From: Bacteroidales bacterium
GTDB taxonomy: Bacteria > Bacteroidota > Bacteroidia > Bacteroidales > PWNQ01
Length of the DNA stretch: 44,415 nt
Assembly (NCBI GenBank): GCA_021738505.1
Contig: JAIPBW010000022.1
Location: forward strand, 1 to 44,415
Direction of reading: 5' to 3'
Position numbers and translations under genes: made by a program. Position 1 is the stretch's first letter; each line of letters begins with the position of its first letter. The notes beneath the pieces are model-generated. The model was not told the DNA's origin. It searched no databases and saw only the letters and a list, made by a program, of their open reading frames with translations. Shown piece by piece: positions 37,205-44,415 of the stretch.

Positions 37205-37212
37205 TACTTTTG
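37205..37212 (+). promoter_or_regulatory. Distal -7 element for nqrA
   Basis: TACTTTTG is an exact TAnnTTTG match. TTTG occurs at 37187-37190, but the spacing is 14 rather than 19 bases. The palindrome at 37224-37243 would lie just downstream of its start site. Confidence 0.4.
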
Positions 37213-37223
37213 CAAATAGATAT

Positions 37224-37243
37224 TTTGTGAAACTATTCACAAA
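37224..37243. promoter_or_regulatory. CRP/FNR-type operator upstream of nqrA
   Basis: TTTGTGAA and TTCACAAA form a perfect dyad with a four-base spacer, which reads as TGTGA-N6-TCACA, the classical half-site arrangement of Crp-family regulators. Its centre is about 33-36 bases before the predicted start from the proximal -7 element, where the -33 element should be. That fits a class II activator site or a repressor site. Confidence 0.6.
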
Positions 37244-37254
37244 GTTTTTTGTTA

Positions 37255-37262
37255 TAATTTTG
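37255..37262 (+). promoter_or_regulatory. Proximal -7 element for nqrA
   Basis: TAATTTTG, an exact TAnnTTTG match, 30 bases before the nqrA ATG. No TTG lies 19 bases upstream; that place is taken by the CRP-like palindrome. Confidence 0.55.
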
Positions 37263-37292
37263 CAGTAACCATAAATTTCGATAACCTTCATT

Positions 37293-38642
37293 ATGGGAAA
37301 GGTAGTTAAAATCAACAAAGGGCTTGACATACCCCTGAAAGGAAAAGCCGAAAAGACAATAACGCCGGTGGAAGCCCTCACCTATGCGTTAAAGCCGACC
37401 GATTTCACGGGGGTGTTTCCTAAATTGCTATTAAAAGACGGCGCGAAAGTAAAAGCCGGAACAGCAATTTTTTACGACAAATACAATGACTCGGTAAAGT
37501 TCACATCCCCTGTCAGTGGCACGATACGAGCTATTAACCGTGGCCCGAAACGTGTTATAGAAGAAATTGTAATTGATCCTGATGGCAATCAGGAATACGA
37601 AACATTTGAACAGGCAAACCCTCAAGACCTTGATGCGGCGAAAATCAGAGAAACACTTCTGGAAAGTGGTTTGTGGCCTGCCATACGACGTCGGCCGTTT
37701 GATGTGATTGCCCGGCCGGAAGATGAGCCTAAGGCGATTTTTATCTCAGCCCTCGACACTCACCCACTGGCACCGGATTTAAGTTTTATTGCTCATGGTA
37801 AAGGCAAAGAATTCCAAAGAGGTTTGGATGCTTTAAGTAAACTTACCAATGGAAAAATACACCTAAATATTAAGGCAAAAGACAAAAACTCGGGTGTTTT
37901 CACAAATGCCAAAGGGGTTCAAATCAATGAAGTACATGGACCGCATCCTGCCGGAAATGTAGGAACTCAAATTAACAAGATAGACCCGATCAACAAAGAA
38001 GATATCGTTTGGCATGTTAATGTACAGGATGTCATAACAATAGGGAACCTCTTTTTAACCGGTAAATATGACGCAACAAAAATCGTGGCCTTAACCGGCT
38101 CCGAGGTTAAAAAACCTCAGTATTACAAACTTATCAATGGAGCCTCAATAGAACCCCTGGTAAAAAACAACCTTATTAATGATCATGTTCGTTATATAAG
38201 TGGCAATGTGCTCACGGGTTCAAAAATTTATGACAAAGGATATATCGGTTATTATGATCATCAGATAAGTGTTATTCCCGAAGGGGATCATTATGAATTT
38301 GTAGGTTGGGCAGCACCCGGTTTCAATAAATTCAGTATTTCAAAAACCTATTTTTCCTGGTTACGCCCGGGCAAAAAATACCGGATAGACACGAACTTAA
38401 AAGGTGGGCCAAGAGCTATGGTTATGACCGGATATTATGAGAAAGTGTTCCCCTTGGATATTTTTCCCATGCAACTAATCAAATCGATAATGATTGAAGA
38501 TATTGAAGAGATGGAAAAGTTGGGGATATATGAAATTGCGCCGGAAGACTTTGCTTTATGTGAATTTATCGATACGTCCAAGACAGAAATTCAAAGTATC
38601 GTTCGCGAAGGTCTTGAAAGCGCCCGTAAAGAATTAATGTAG
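37293..38642 (+). CDS. nqrA: Na+-translocating NADH-quinone reductase subunit A
   Basis: 449 residues, about the usual length. It opens with KINKGLDIPLKGKAEKTI, the family start, and contains the Rnf-like barrel-sandwich segment LLKDGAKVKAGTAIFYDK and a VSGTIRAINRGPKR turn. NqrA is the peripheral, cytoplasmic subunit of the six-subunit Na+ pump and contributes to quinone binding. First gene of nqrABCDEF, with its own regulated promoter. The following gap to nqrB (124 bases) is much larger than the other gaps in the operon. Confidence 0.97.
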   Translation: MGKVVKINKGLDIPLKGKAEKTITPVEALTYALKPTDFTGVFPKLLLKDGAKVKAGTAIFYDKYNDSVKFTSPVSGTIRAINRGPKRVIEEIVIDPDGNQEYETFEQANPQDLDAAKIRETLLESGLWPAIRRRPFDVIARPEDEPKAIFISALDTHPLAPDLSFIAHGKGKEFQRGLDALSKLTNGKIHLNIKAKDKNSGVFTNAKGVQINEVHGPHPAGNVGTQINKIDPINKEDIVWHVNVQDVITIGNLFLTGKYDATKIVALTGSEVKKPQYYKLINGASIEPLVKNNLINDHVRYISGNVLTGSKIYDKGYIGYYDHQISVIPEGDHYEFVGWAAPGFNKFSISKTYFSWLRPGKKYRIDTNLKGGPRAMVMTGYYEKVFPLDIFPMQLIKSIMIEDIEEMEKLGIYEIAPEDFALCEFIDTSKTEIQSIVREGLESARKELM

Positions 38643-38766
38643 TTTATGACAGGTATTATGGAACTTGCATGCAATAGCTTAGGTTTAGTCAATTCTTTAT
38701 GTATTTAAGACTATCATGTCCGTTTCATATTTTAATAGTGATATAAATTAAAACAGAAGCTGATTA

Positions 38767-39912
38767 ATGAAAGCTTTAAGAGATTTTTTAGACAAGATAA
38801 AGCCAAACTTTGAAAAAGGAGGAAGATTTGAAAAGCTTCACTCCGTGTTTGATGGTTTTGAAACCTTTTTGTTTGTACCCAATACGGTAACAAAAAAAGG
38901 CAGCCATATTCGTGATGCCATAGATATGAAAAGGACCATGGCTACGGTTGTTTTAGCTATGATCCCGGCATTACTCTTTGGGATCTGGAATGTGGGTTAC
39001 CAGCATTTTGAAGCAGCAGGTTCTAATCCGGAATTTTGGACTATTGTTGGTTACGGCTTAATAAAAGTTTTACCCATCGTTGTGGTCTCTTACGTAACTG
39101 GACTGGCCATCGAGTTCTTTTTTGCGCAAATCCGGGGACATGAAATCAACGAAGGGTTCCTGGTTACCGGGATGCTCATTCCGCTGGTATTACCCCCGAC
39201 AATTCCCTTGTGGATGGTTGCTCTGGCCACAGCCTTTGCTGTAATCATTGGAAAAGAAGTATTCGGAGGAACCGGCATGAACATTTTAAATCCGGCACTC
39301 ACAGCCCGGGCCTTCTTGTTTTTTGCTTACCCTGCGTTTATGTCCGGCGACCGTGTATGGATAGCTGAAAAAGCCGATACTTTTTCAGGAGCCACTCCCC
39401 TGGCAAATGCTGCGAACGGAGAATTGGCTGCCAATCCCGACTTTTTTGATATGTTTTTCGGTTTTATTCCCGGTTCCATCGGGGAAACTTCCACAGCTTT
39501 GATAATCGTGGGAGCTATTATTCTTCTTTTCACCGGAGTAGGTAGCTGGAGGATTATGCTCTCGGCAGTTGCCGGAGGCCTGATCATGGGATTACTGTTT
39601 AACCTTTGGGGCGCTAACGAATTTATGACCATTCCGGCGCATCATCAACTCGTTATGGGTGGTTTTGCCTTCGGTGTTGTGTTTATGGCTACTGACCCGG
39701 TTTCAGGATCTCAAACCAACAAAGGAAAATATATTTACGGCTTTCTGATTGGATTTTTAGCTATCCTGATCCGTGTGTTTAACCCGGCTTATCCCGAAGG
39801 AATAATGCTGGCTATTCTTTTTATGAATGTCATGGCGCCACTAATCGATTACTATATCATTCAGGCCAACATCAAACACAGAGCAAAGCGAGCCAAATTA
39901 AAAACAACATAA
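38767..39912 (+). CDS. nqrB: Na+-translocating NADH-quinone reductase subunit B
   Basis: 381 residues with about ten membrane segments. The covalent FMN site SGAT is at 207-210 (T210), in DTFSGATPLANA. The family segment FGGTGMNILNPALTARAFLFFAYP is at 166-189, and AHHQLVMGGFAFGVVFMATDPVS follows near the C-terminus. NqrB holds riboflavin and FMN and forms the main Na+ channel. Flavin attachment needs ApbE, which is not encoded in this window. Confidence 0.97.
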   Translation: MKALRDFLDKIKPNFEKGGRFEKLHSVFDGFETFLFVPNTVTKKGSHIRDAIDMKRTMATVVLAMIPALLFGIWNVGYQHFEAAGSNPEFWTIVGYGLIKVLPIVVVSYVTGLAIEFFFAQIRGHEINEGFLVTGMLIPLVLPPTIPLWMVALATAFAVIIGKEVFGGTGMNILNPALTARAFLFFAYPAFMSGDRVWIAEKADTFSGATPLANAANGELAANPDFFDMFFGFIPGSIGETSTALIIVGAIILLFTGVGSWRIMLSAVAGGLIMGLLFNLWGANEFMTIPAHHQLVMGGFAFGVVFMATDPVSGSQTNKGKYIYGFLIGFLAILIRVFNPAYPEGIMLAILFMNVMAPLIDYYIIQANIKHRAKRAKLKTT

Positions 39913-39930
39913 CCCGGAAAAACAAGAAAA

Positions 39931-40689
39931 ATGTCAAATTCATACATATTCCGTTTTGCCATAATCATGGTTGTTTTGGTTGCAGCTATTTTAACAGCTG
40001 TTGCAACTTTATTGAAGCCCATGCAAGAGGCGAATAAAAACGCTGAGAAAATGCAGGCAATCCTGAGTTCGGCGAATATCAGTGTAGAGCGTAGCGAAGC
40101 GATCGATACATATAAGGAACAACTCCTGGCCGAATATACGGTTAGCCTGGACGGGGAAATCGTATCAACCTATAAAAGCGGGGAGGAATCAGCAGATGAC
40201 CCAAACCGGGCTTTCAATATCAACATGAAAAAGTTATTGGATAAATTAAAACGGTACAAAAAAGGAGACCTCTCCGAAGCACCAGATTTGCCTTTGTACG
40301 TTTTGAAAAGCACCGAAGGCGACTCGTTATTCATCATTCCCGTAAGAGGGAAAGGCCTTTGGGGACCCATCTGGGGTAATATTGCATTGAAAAAGGATCT
40401 GAATACGGTTGTTGGAGCCAGTTTTGACCACGACGGCGAAACTCCCGGCTTAGGAGCTGAAATCAATACGGATGACTTTGCTAATCAGTTCAAAGGGAAA
40501 AAACTCTTTAACGAAGAAAATGAGTTCGTTTCCATTGATGTCGTTAAAGGCGGAGTGGAAAACAGCTCCGTACCACCGGAACATGGCGTTGATGCCATCT
40601 CCGGAGGCACAATCACCAGTGATGGTGTTTCGGATATGATCGAAGATGTAATTAAGAATTATTTACCGTTTATAAAAAAACATAAATAG
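39931..40689 (+). CDS. nqrC: Na+-translocating NADH-quinone reductase subunit C
   Basis: 252 residues. One N-terminal membrane anchor (about 8-28) and a periplasmic FMN-binding domain. The flavinylation motif SGGT is at 224-227 (T227) in [13 protein letters not shown], and the family block [14 protein letters not shown] is at 137-150. The phosphoester-linked FMN relays electrons between subunits. Gap to nqrB is 18 bases, to nqrD only two. Confidence 0.97.
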   Translation: MSNSYIFRFAIIMVVLVAAILTAVATLLKPMQEANKNAEKMQAILSSANISVERSEAIDTYKEQLLAEYTVSLDGEIVSTYKSGEESADDPNRAFNINMKKLLDKLKRYKKGDLSEAPDLPLYVLKSTEGDSLFIIPVRGKGLWGPIWGNIALKKDLNTVVGASFDHDGETPGLGAEINTDDFANQFKGKKLFNEENEFVSIDVVKGGVENSSVPPEHGVDAISGGTITSDGVSDMIEDVIKNYLPFIKKHK

Positions 40690-40691
40690 AT

Positions 40692-41348
40692 ATGGCTGAA
40701 ACAAAAGAAAAAGAGCCACTGTTTTCATCAAAAAACAAGAAGCTATTATCCGAACCTATGGTCAGGAACAATCCCATTACTGTTCAGGTACTGGGGATAT
40801 GTTCGGCCTTAGCTATTACAGTAAAGCTGGAACCTTCCCTGGTAATGGCCATAAGTGTAATTGCTATTATGGGTACAGCTAACCTGATAATCTCGCTTAT
40901 GCGTTCGCTCATACCGCCGCGTATCCGCATTATCGTTATGCTCACGGTAATTGCCTCATTAGTGGTCCTGGTAGATGAAATTCTTGCTGCTTTCTTATAT
41001 GATGTCAGCAAGCAGTTATCGGTATTTGTGGGATTAATTATTACAAATTGTATAATCATGGGGCGTTTGGAAGCTTTTGCATCCAGCAACAAGCCCTGGC
41101 CATCATTTTTGGATGGTATAGGAAATGCTGCCGGTTACGGCTGGATTTTGATCATAGTCGGTTTCTTCCGCGAGCTGTTTGGCTCAGGTGAAATTTTTGG
41201 TTACCCCGTTTTTGAAAAAATCGGTTTGTATCAAACGGGTTATGTTGATAACGGATTGATGATCCTTCCACCCGCAGCTCTCTTTATTGTAGGCATCATA
41301 ATTTGGGTGCACCGCTCACGCCATCCCGAATTAATAGATATAAGCTAA
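40692..41348 (+). CDS. nqrD: Na+-translocating NADH-quinone reductase subunit D
   Basis: 218 residues, six membrane segments. C37 (in VLGICSAL) and C120 (in [10 protein letters not shown]) correspond to the intramembrane cysteines that, with two from NqrE, hold the iron or [2Fe-2S] centre in the membrane. The tail [22 protein letters not shown] is conserved in the family. NqrD and NqrE are inverted homologues. Confidence 0.97.
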   Translation: MAETKEKEPLFSSKNKKLLSEPMVRNNPITVQVLGICSALAITVKLEPSLVMAISVIAIMGTANLIISLMRSLIPPRIRIIVMLTVIASLVVLVDEILAAFLYDVSKQLSVFVGLIITNCIIMGRLEAFASSNKPWPSFLDGIGNAAGYGWILIIVGFFRELFGSGEIFGYPVFEKIGLYQTGYVDNGLMILPPAALFIVGIIIWVHRSRHPELIDIS

Positions 41349-41372
41349 TAAGAACCGTCAAGAAAACGAATC

Positions 41373-41990
41373 ATGGAAAATTTATTTGACATATTTATAA
41401 AAGCAATTTTTGTAGAGAACATGATCTTTGCCTACTTCTTAGGCATGTGTTCTTATCTTGCTGTATCCAAAACGGTAGAAACATCCACAGGATTGGGTTT
41501 GGCCGTAATTTTCGTATTGGGTATCACCGTTCCGGTAGATTACCTTATTAATGAGTATCTTCTGGCGGACGGAGCCTTAAGTTGGCTGGGACCGGAATTT
41601 GCAAATATTGACTTGAGTTTCCTCTCTTACATCATGTTTATCGCTGTAATTGCTTCTATGGTGCAGCTTGTGGAAATGGTTATTGAAAAATTCTCCCCCA
41701 GCTTATATGCCAACCTGGGGATCTTCCTCCCGTTAATAGCGGTAAACTGCTCCATTTTAGGAGGTTCCCTGTTTATGCAGGAAAGAGATTATAATAATAT
41801 TGCAGAAGCCACAACTTTCGGATTAGGCTCCGGCGTAGGCTGGTTCCTGGCTATTGTTGCAATTGCCGCAATTCGTGAAAAAATCCGGTATTCCAACGTC
41901 CCCGCGCCTTTACGCGGACTGGGTATAACTTTTATCATTACTGGCCTGATGGGCATTGCCTTTATGGCTTTTATGGGTATTGAATTGTAA
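41373..41990 (+). CDS. nqrE: Na+-translocating NADH-quinone reductase subunit E
   Basis: 205 residues, six membrane segments. C26 (in [16 protein letters not shown]) and C126 (in [11 protein letters not shown]) complete the four-cysteine intramembrane metal site with NqrD. It contains [24 protein letters not shown], a strongly conserved stretch. The gap to nqrD is 24 bases and to nqrF 18 bases. Confidence 0.97.
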   Translation: MENLFDIFIKAIFVENMIFAYFLGMCSYLAVSKTVETSTGLGLAVIFVLGITVPVDYLINEYLLADGALSWLGPEFANIDLSFLSYIMFIAVIASMVQLVEMVIEKFSPSLYANLGIFLPLIAVNCSILGGSLFMQERDYNNIAEATTFGLGSGVGWFLAIVAIAAIREKIRYSNVPAPLRGLGITFIITGLMGIAFMAFMGIEL

Positions 41991-42008
41991 AAACAAAAAA
42001 ACAAAAAA

Positions 42009-43271
42009 ATGATATTGCTTGAAGCTTCCATAACTACCATTATCCTTTCCAGTGTAGCTGTATTTCTTTTTATCATACTGCTGCTGGTCTCGATATTGTT
42101 ATATGCCAAGAAAAAGTTAACACCGCAGGGTGAAGTCAATATTACGATCAATGACGAAAAGGAATTGACAGTGAAACCCGGTGACACATTACTTACAACT
42201 CTGGGCAGAAATGAAATCTATTTACCCTCAGCATGTGGAGGTCAGGGAACCTGCGGAACATGTAGTTGCCAGATCCATGAAGGAGCAGGTGATATTCTCT
42301 CTACTGAAAAAGGGTTTTTCAGCCGTAAAGAACAAAAAGACGACTGGCGTTTAAGTTGCCAGGTGAAAGTAAAAGATGACCTGAAAATCTCTGTCCCCAA
42401 GGAAATATTCGGCATCAAGAAATGGCAGTGCGAAGTCATCTCCAACAAAAATGTGGCTACATTTATCAAAGAATTTGTTGTGAAGCTTCCTGAAGGCGAA
42501 GACCTGAATTTCCGTCCGGGAGGATATATCCAGATTGATATTCCGAAATACAGCATTGACTTTAGCAAAGATATCGAAGTGGAAGATGAATACCGTGAAG
42601 ACTGGGATAATTCAGGGCTTTTTAATCTGACGGCTAAGAATTCGGAAGAAATTTTCCGTGCCTACTCCATGGCAAACCACCCGGGAGAAGGAAATATCAT
42701 CAAACTAAATGTACGTATTGCCACTCCCCCATGGGATCGTGAGAAAAACCGTTTCATGAACGTGCCTCCGGGCATTGCTTCTTCCTATATCTTCGCCTTA
42801 AAACCGGGAGACAAAGTAGATGTTTCAGGGCCTTATGGAGATTTCTTCATTAAAGATTCAGACAAAGAAATGGTATACATTGGTGGAGGAGCAGGTATGG
42901 CGCCACTGCGCTCCCATATATTCCATCTGTTTAAAACAGAAGGAACAAACCGAAAAGTATCCTACTGGTACGGAGCTCGCTCCAAACGAGAGATATTCTA
43001 CGAAGAGGATTTTAGAGAAATAGAGAAAAACAACGACAATTTCGATTTTAATATTGCTCTATCTGAGCCGCTGCCAGAAGATAACTGGGACGGATATACC
43101 GGTTTTATTCATAATGTGGTTCTGGAAGAATATCTTAGCAAACATGAAGAGCCGGAAGAAATCGAATATTATTTATGCGGACCTCCGATTATGAATGAAT
43201 CCGTATTGAAAATGCTCGATGACCTTGGCGTTCCCGAAGAAAATATCGATCTTGATGACTTTGGAGGATAA
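42009..43271 (+). CDS. nqrF: Na+-translocating NADH-quinone reductase subunit F
   Basis: 420 residues, the NADH entry subunit. An N-terminal membrane helix (about 8-32) is followed by a ferredoxin domain with the [2Fe-2S] ligands C76, C82, C85 and C117, then an FAD domain ([12 protein letters not shown] carries the RxYS motif) and an NADH domain ([16 protein letters not shown] and [13 protein letters not shown]). It passes electrons from NADH via FAD and the cluster to the NqrD/E centre. Last gene of the operon, followed by a strong terminator. Confidence 0.97.
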   Translation: MILLEASITTIILSSVAVFLFIILLLVSILLYAKKKLTPQGEVNITINDEKELTVKPGDTLLTTLGRNEIYLPSACGGQGTCGTCSCQIHEGAGDILSTEKGFFSRKEQKDDWRLSCQVKVKDDLKISVPKEIFGIKKWQCEVISNKNVATFIKEFVVKLPEGEDLNFRPGGYIQIDIPKYSIDFSKDIEVEDEYREDWDNSGLFNLTAKNSEEIFRAYSMANHPGEGNIIKLNVRIATPPWDREKNRFMNVPPGIASSYIFALKPGDKVDVSGPYGDFFIKDSDKEMVYIGGGAGMAPLRSHIFHLFKTEGTNRKVSYWYGARSKREIFYEEDFREIEKNNDNFDFNIALSEPLPEDNWDGYTGFIHNVVLEEYLSKHEEPEEIEYYLCGPPIMNESVLKMLDDLGVPEENIDLDDFGG

Positions 43272-43292
43272 ACGACCTTCAGGGAAACGATC

Positions 43293-43332
43293 AATAATCC
43301 CCCATATGAGTAATGTGGGGGATTATTTTTTT
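43293..43332 (+). terminator. Terminator of the nqr operon
   Basis: AATAATCCCCCA pairs with TGGGGGATTATT around a short loop, followed by a run of T ending at 43332. It sits 22 bases after the nqrF stop. Confidence 0.9.
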
Positions 43333-43383
43333 GCAATCAAACGATCATAGCCTAATTTAAAGTAGTAATCAATCTATTGTTGC

Positions 43384-43800
43384 TTACTCGCCAATGATCT
43401 TAACCAAAACTCTTTTGCGCCGTTTACCGTCAAATTCACCATAAAAAATTTGCTCCCACGGGCCAAGATCTAGCTTCCCATCCGTAATAGCCACGGTTAC
43501 TTCGCGTCCCATAATAGTGCGCTTCAAATGGGCATCGCCATTGTCTTCTGCCGTATTGTGATTGTAACGATCATAAGGCTTTTCCGGAGCTAGCCATTCC
43601 AACCATCTTTCAAAATCCTGATGCAGTCCGGACTCATCGTCATTGATAAATACACTGGCCGTTATATGCATAGCATTCACCAGGACAAAACCTTCCTGTA
43701 TTCCACTGTTTTTTACCTCGTCCTCCACATCACTAGTGATATTGATTAGTTCTCTGCGGCTTTTTGTGTTAAACCAAAATTCTTTCCTGTGTGACTTCAT
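43384..43800 (-). CDS. YjbQ family protein (UPF0047)
   Basis: 138 residues covering the complete YjbQ domain. The conserved [35 protein letters not shown] block spans about 38-72, [18 protein letters not shown] about 80-97, and [24 protein letters not shown] follows. The conserved histidine and acidic residues resemble a metal or phosphate site. Some members show weak thiamine-phosphate synthase activity, so the family carries that label, but the true role is unclear. A - strand TATATTTG (43861-43868) could serve as its -7 element. Confidence 0.93.
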   Translation of the reverse strand: MKSHRKEFWFNTKSRRELINITSDVEDEVKNSGIQEGFVLVNAMHITASVFINDDESGLHQDFERWLEWLAPEKPYDRYNHNTAEDNGDAHLKRTIMGREVTVAITDGKLDLGPWEQIFYGEFDGKRRKRVLVKIIGE

Positions 43801-43860
43801 ATCAAACTCCTTTTATGTTTTTCTTCTTATTTCAAGAAACGAAATCTCTGCGAATTGGAA

Positions 43861-43868
43861 CAAATATA
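43861..43868 (-). promoter_or_regulatory. Candidate -7 element for the YjbQ-family gene
   Basis: On the - strand it reads TATATTTG, an exact TAnnTTTG match, about 60 bases before the ATG. There is no TTG 19 bases upstream. Confidence 0.4.
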
Positions 43869-43891
43869 AAAATAATCATTTAACACAGATG

Positions 43892-43905
43892 ATACGAGCT
43901 CGTAT
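43892..43905. promoter_or_regulatory. 14-bp perfect palindrome, possible operator
   Basis: ATACGAGCTCGTAT is self-complementary over all 14 bases, with a GC-rich core in an AT-rich surround. It lies between the YjbQ gene and a rightward -7 element, TACTTTTG (43917-43924), in the place where a repressor or activator would act. No regulator gene is adjacent. Confidence 0.45.
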
Positions 43906-43916
43906 TATATATACTT

Positions 43917-43924
43917 TACTTTTG
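43917..43924 (+). promoter_or_regulatory. Rightward -7 element into the repeat region
   Basis: TACTTTTG is an exact TAnnTTTG match. It points into 43930-44415, where no convincing gene is seen, so it would drive either a non-coding transcript or a gene beyond the window. Confidence 0.35.
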
Positions 43925-44140
43925 TAAAAATTCAGTATATTTCATTTTCCGGAATCCTGGCAAAATAAGAAAATGATTATTTTAGCATGCATTAATAATA
44001 ATAGAAAAATGAAAGTGTTTCCGGGAAACGGAACAAATAACGTTGAGTTAATAAAACATGAAACCTCCATGGCGTGGCGTTCATCACACAGGAGAATGAT
44101 TAAAGGGCTGGACGAGTTGGATAATGCAAAGAATAGAATG

Positions 44141-44207
44141 TCATTTGTTGTCATTAGTAGTCATTTGTTGTCATTGATGGTCATTGGTAGTCATTAATGG
44201 TCATTTT
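44141..44207 (+). repeat. Left arm: seven TCATT units at exact 10-bp period
   Basis: TCATT begins at 44141, 44151, 44161, 44171, 44181, 44191 and 44201. Each unit is TCATT followed by a variable five-base half such as TGTTG, AGTAG, GATGG or GGTAG. The base before TCATT is always G. The array is followed 57 bases later by a set of the same word in the opposite orientation. Confidence 0.9.
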
Positions 44208-44263
44208 CTATACTTCTGTGTTTGGCTGCTGTTAAATATAACTGTCTCAGAAAGCCCTGAAGT

Positions 44264-44396
44264 AAATGACTTATAATGTAGTAAAGCAAAATGACGCGCG
44301 AAGCGCAAATGACTAAAAATGACATCCGTCGAAGACGGATAAATGACGCGAAGCAAATGACAGTACGAGACAAAAGCAAGAAAACATAATAATGAC
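44264..44396 (-). repeat. Right arm: seven AATGAC words with GAA-loop hairpins
   Basis: AATGAC, the complement of GTCATT, ends at 44270, 44295, 44313, 44323, 44347, 44361 and 44396. Between these words lie small perfect hairpins with a GAA loop: GCGC-GAA-GCGC (44296-44306), ATCCGTC-GAA-GACGGAT (44324-44340) and GC-GAA-GC (44348-44354). The spacing is irregular (10 to 35 bases), unlike the left arm. Confidence 0.85.
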
Positions 44397-44415
44397 ATTA
44401 TCAATATTTTGAAAA

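Larger units (their letters stand above)
36745..37292. promoter_or_regulatory. Long regulatory region upstream of nqrA
   Basis: The 548 bases between the Mrp and nqrA genes are AT-rich with no convincing gene; a 64-codon frame at 36765-36959 lacks any recognisable features. The nqr-proximal 100 bases hold two exact TAnnTTTG elements (37205-37212 and 37255-37262) and a perfect CRP-like palindrome between them (37224-37243). The first 350 bases show nothing I can name. Confidence 0.6.
43801..44415. other. Non-coding, repeat-rich right edge
   Basis: 615 bases without a gene I can support. A 74-codon frame (43973-44197, +) has no recognisable domain, and its last 19 codons run through a 10-base tandem repeat, whose period is not a multiple of three, so it is probably not coding. 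The region holds the palindrome and promoter element above, a GTTTCC-G-GGAAAC dyad (44017-44029), and the two repeat arms listed separately. Confidence 0.6.

Noticed and set aside
43973-44197. 74-codon open frame at the right edge
   Set aside because: Its end runs through a 10-base tandem repeat out of phase with codons, and no domain or homologue is recognised.

Overview
The window looks like a chromosomal segment of a Bacteroidota (Bacteroidetes) bacterium, probably of the order Bacteroidales or a close relative. The sequence support is: several intergenic regions carry the Bacteroidota promoter -7 element TAnnTTTG, four of them with TTG or TTTG placed 19 bases upstream; Shine-Dalgarno sites are weak; FtsZ ends in LHDNVD; SecA is 1107 residues; and there is a GldB gliding lipoprotein, a glycine-lipid acyltransferase pair (GlsA/GlsB) and an Na+-pumping NADH dehydrogenase. 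Nearly all sequence is ordinary, dense housekeeping coding sequence. No tRNA, rRNA, CRISPR array, prophage or complete insertion sequence was seen.

Layout. 1-246: edge sequence of unknown identity. 247-6473: AbgT-family transporter (-), large M16 zinc protease (+) and two secreted small beta-barrel-like proteins. 6695-12695 (+): methyltransferase, orphan MacB/LolD-type ABC ATPase, cobalamin adenosyltransferase, DUF2795 protein and secA, closed by a strong terminator. 12828-28603 (-): a complete, tightly packed dcw cluster, transcribed mraZ-rsmH-ftsL-ftsI-murE-mraY-murD-ftsW-murG-murC-ftsQ-ftsA-ftsZ-yqeY. It lacks murF and ddl. Three GTGG repeats spaced exactly 10 bp lie upstream of mraZ and look like its autoregulatory operator. 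28906-31333 (+): glsA-glsB-engB. 31315-32316 (-): gldB, divergent from a beta-barrel protein (32691-33416, +), followed by nadE. 35214-36744 (-): a NifU-like scaffold protein and an Mrp/ApbC ATPase, both iron-sulfur related. 37293-43271 (+): nqrABCDEF, with a perfect TGTGA-N6-TCACA palindrome in the promoter. 43384-43800 (-): YjbQ family. 43801-44415: non-coding, repeat-rich DNA.

How it fits together. The dcw genes make lipid II (MurC/D/E, MraY, MurG), flip or polymerise it (FtsW/FtsI) and build the divisome (FtsZ/A/Q/L). SecA drives export of the envelope proteins. GlsA/GlsB make acylated glycine lipids for the membrane. Nqr supplies a sodium gradient, which an AbgT-type transporter might use. 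Mrp and NifU serve iron-sulfur assembly, which NqrF and NqrD/E need.

The least explained sequence is the right edge. Seven TCATT units at an exact 10-bp period face seven AATGAC units in the opposite orientation, and several of the second set are separated by perfect mini-hairpins with GAA loops. Other items worth a look are the CRP-like nqr operator, the MraZ boxes, the mirror-image gldB/beta-barrel promoters with a 12-bp leader stem-loop, and the unidentified left edge. I saw no convincing new multi-gene defence or biosynthetic system.
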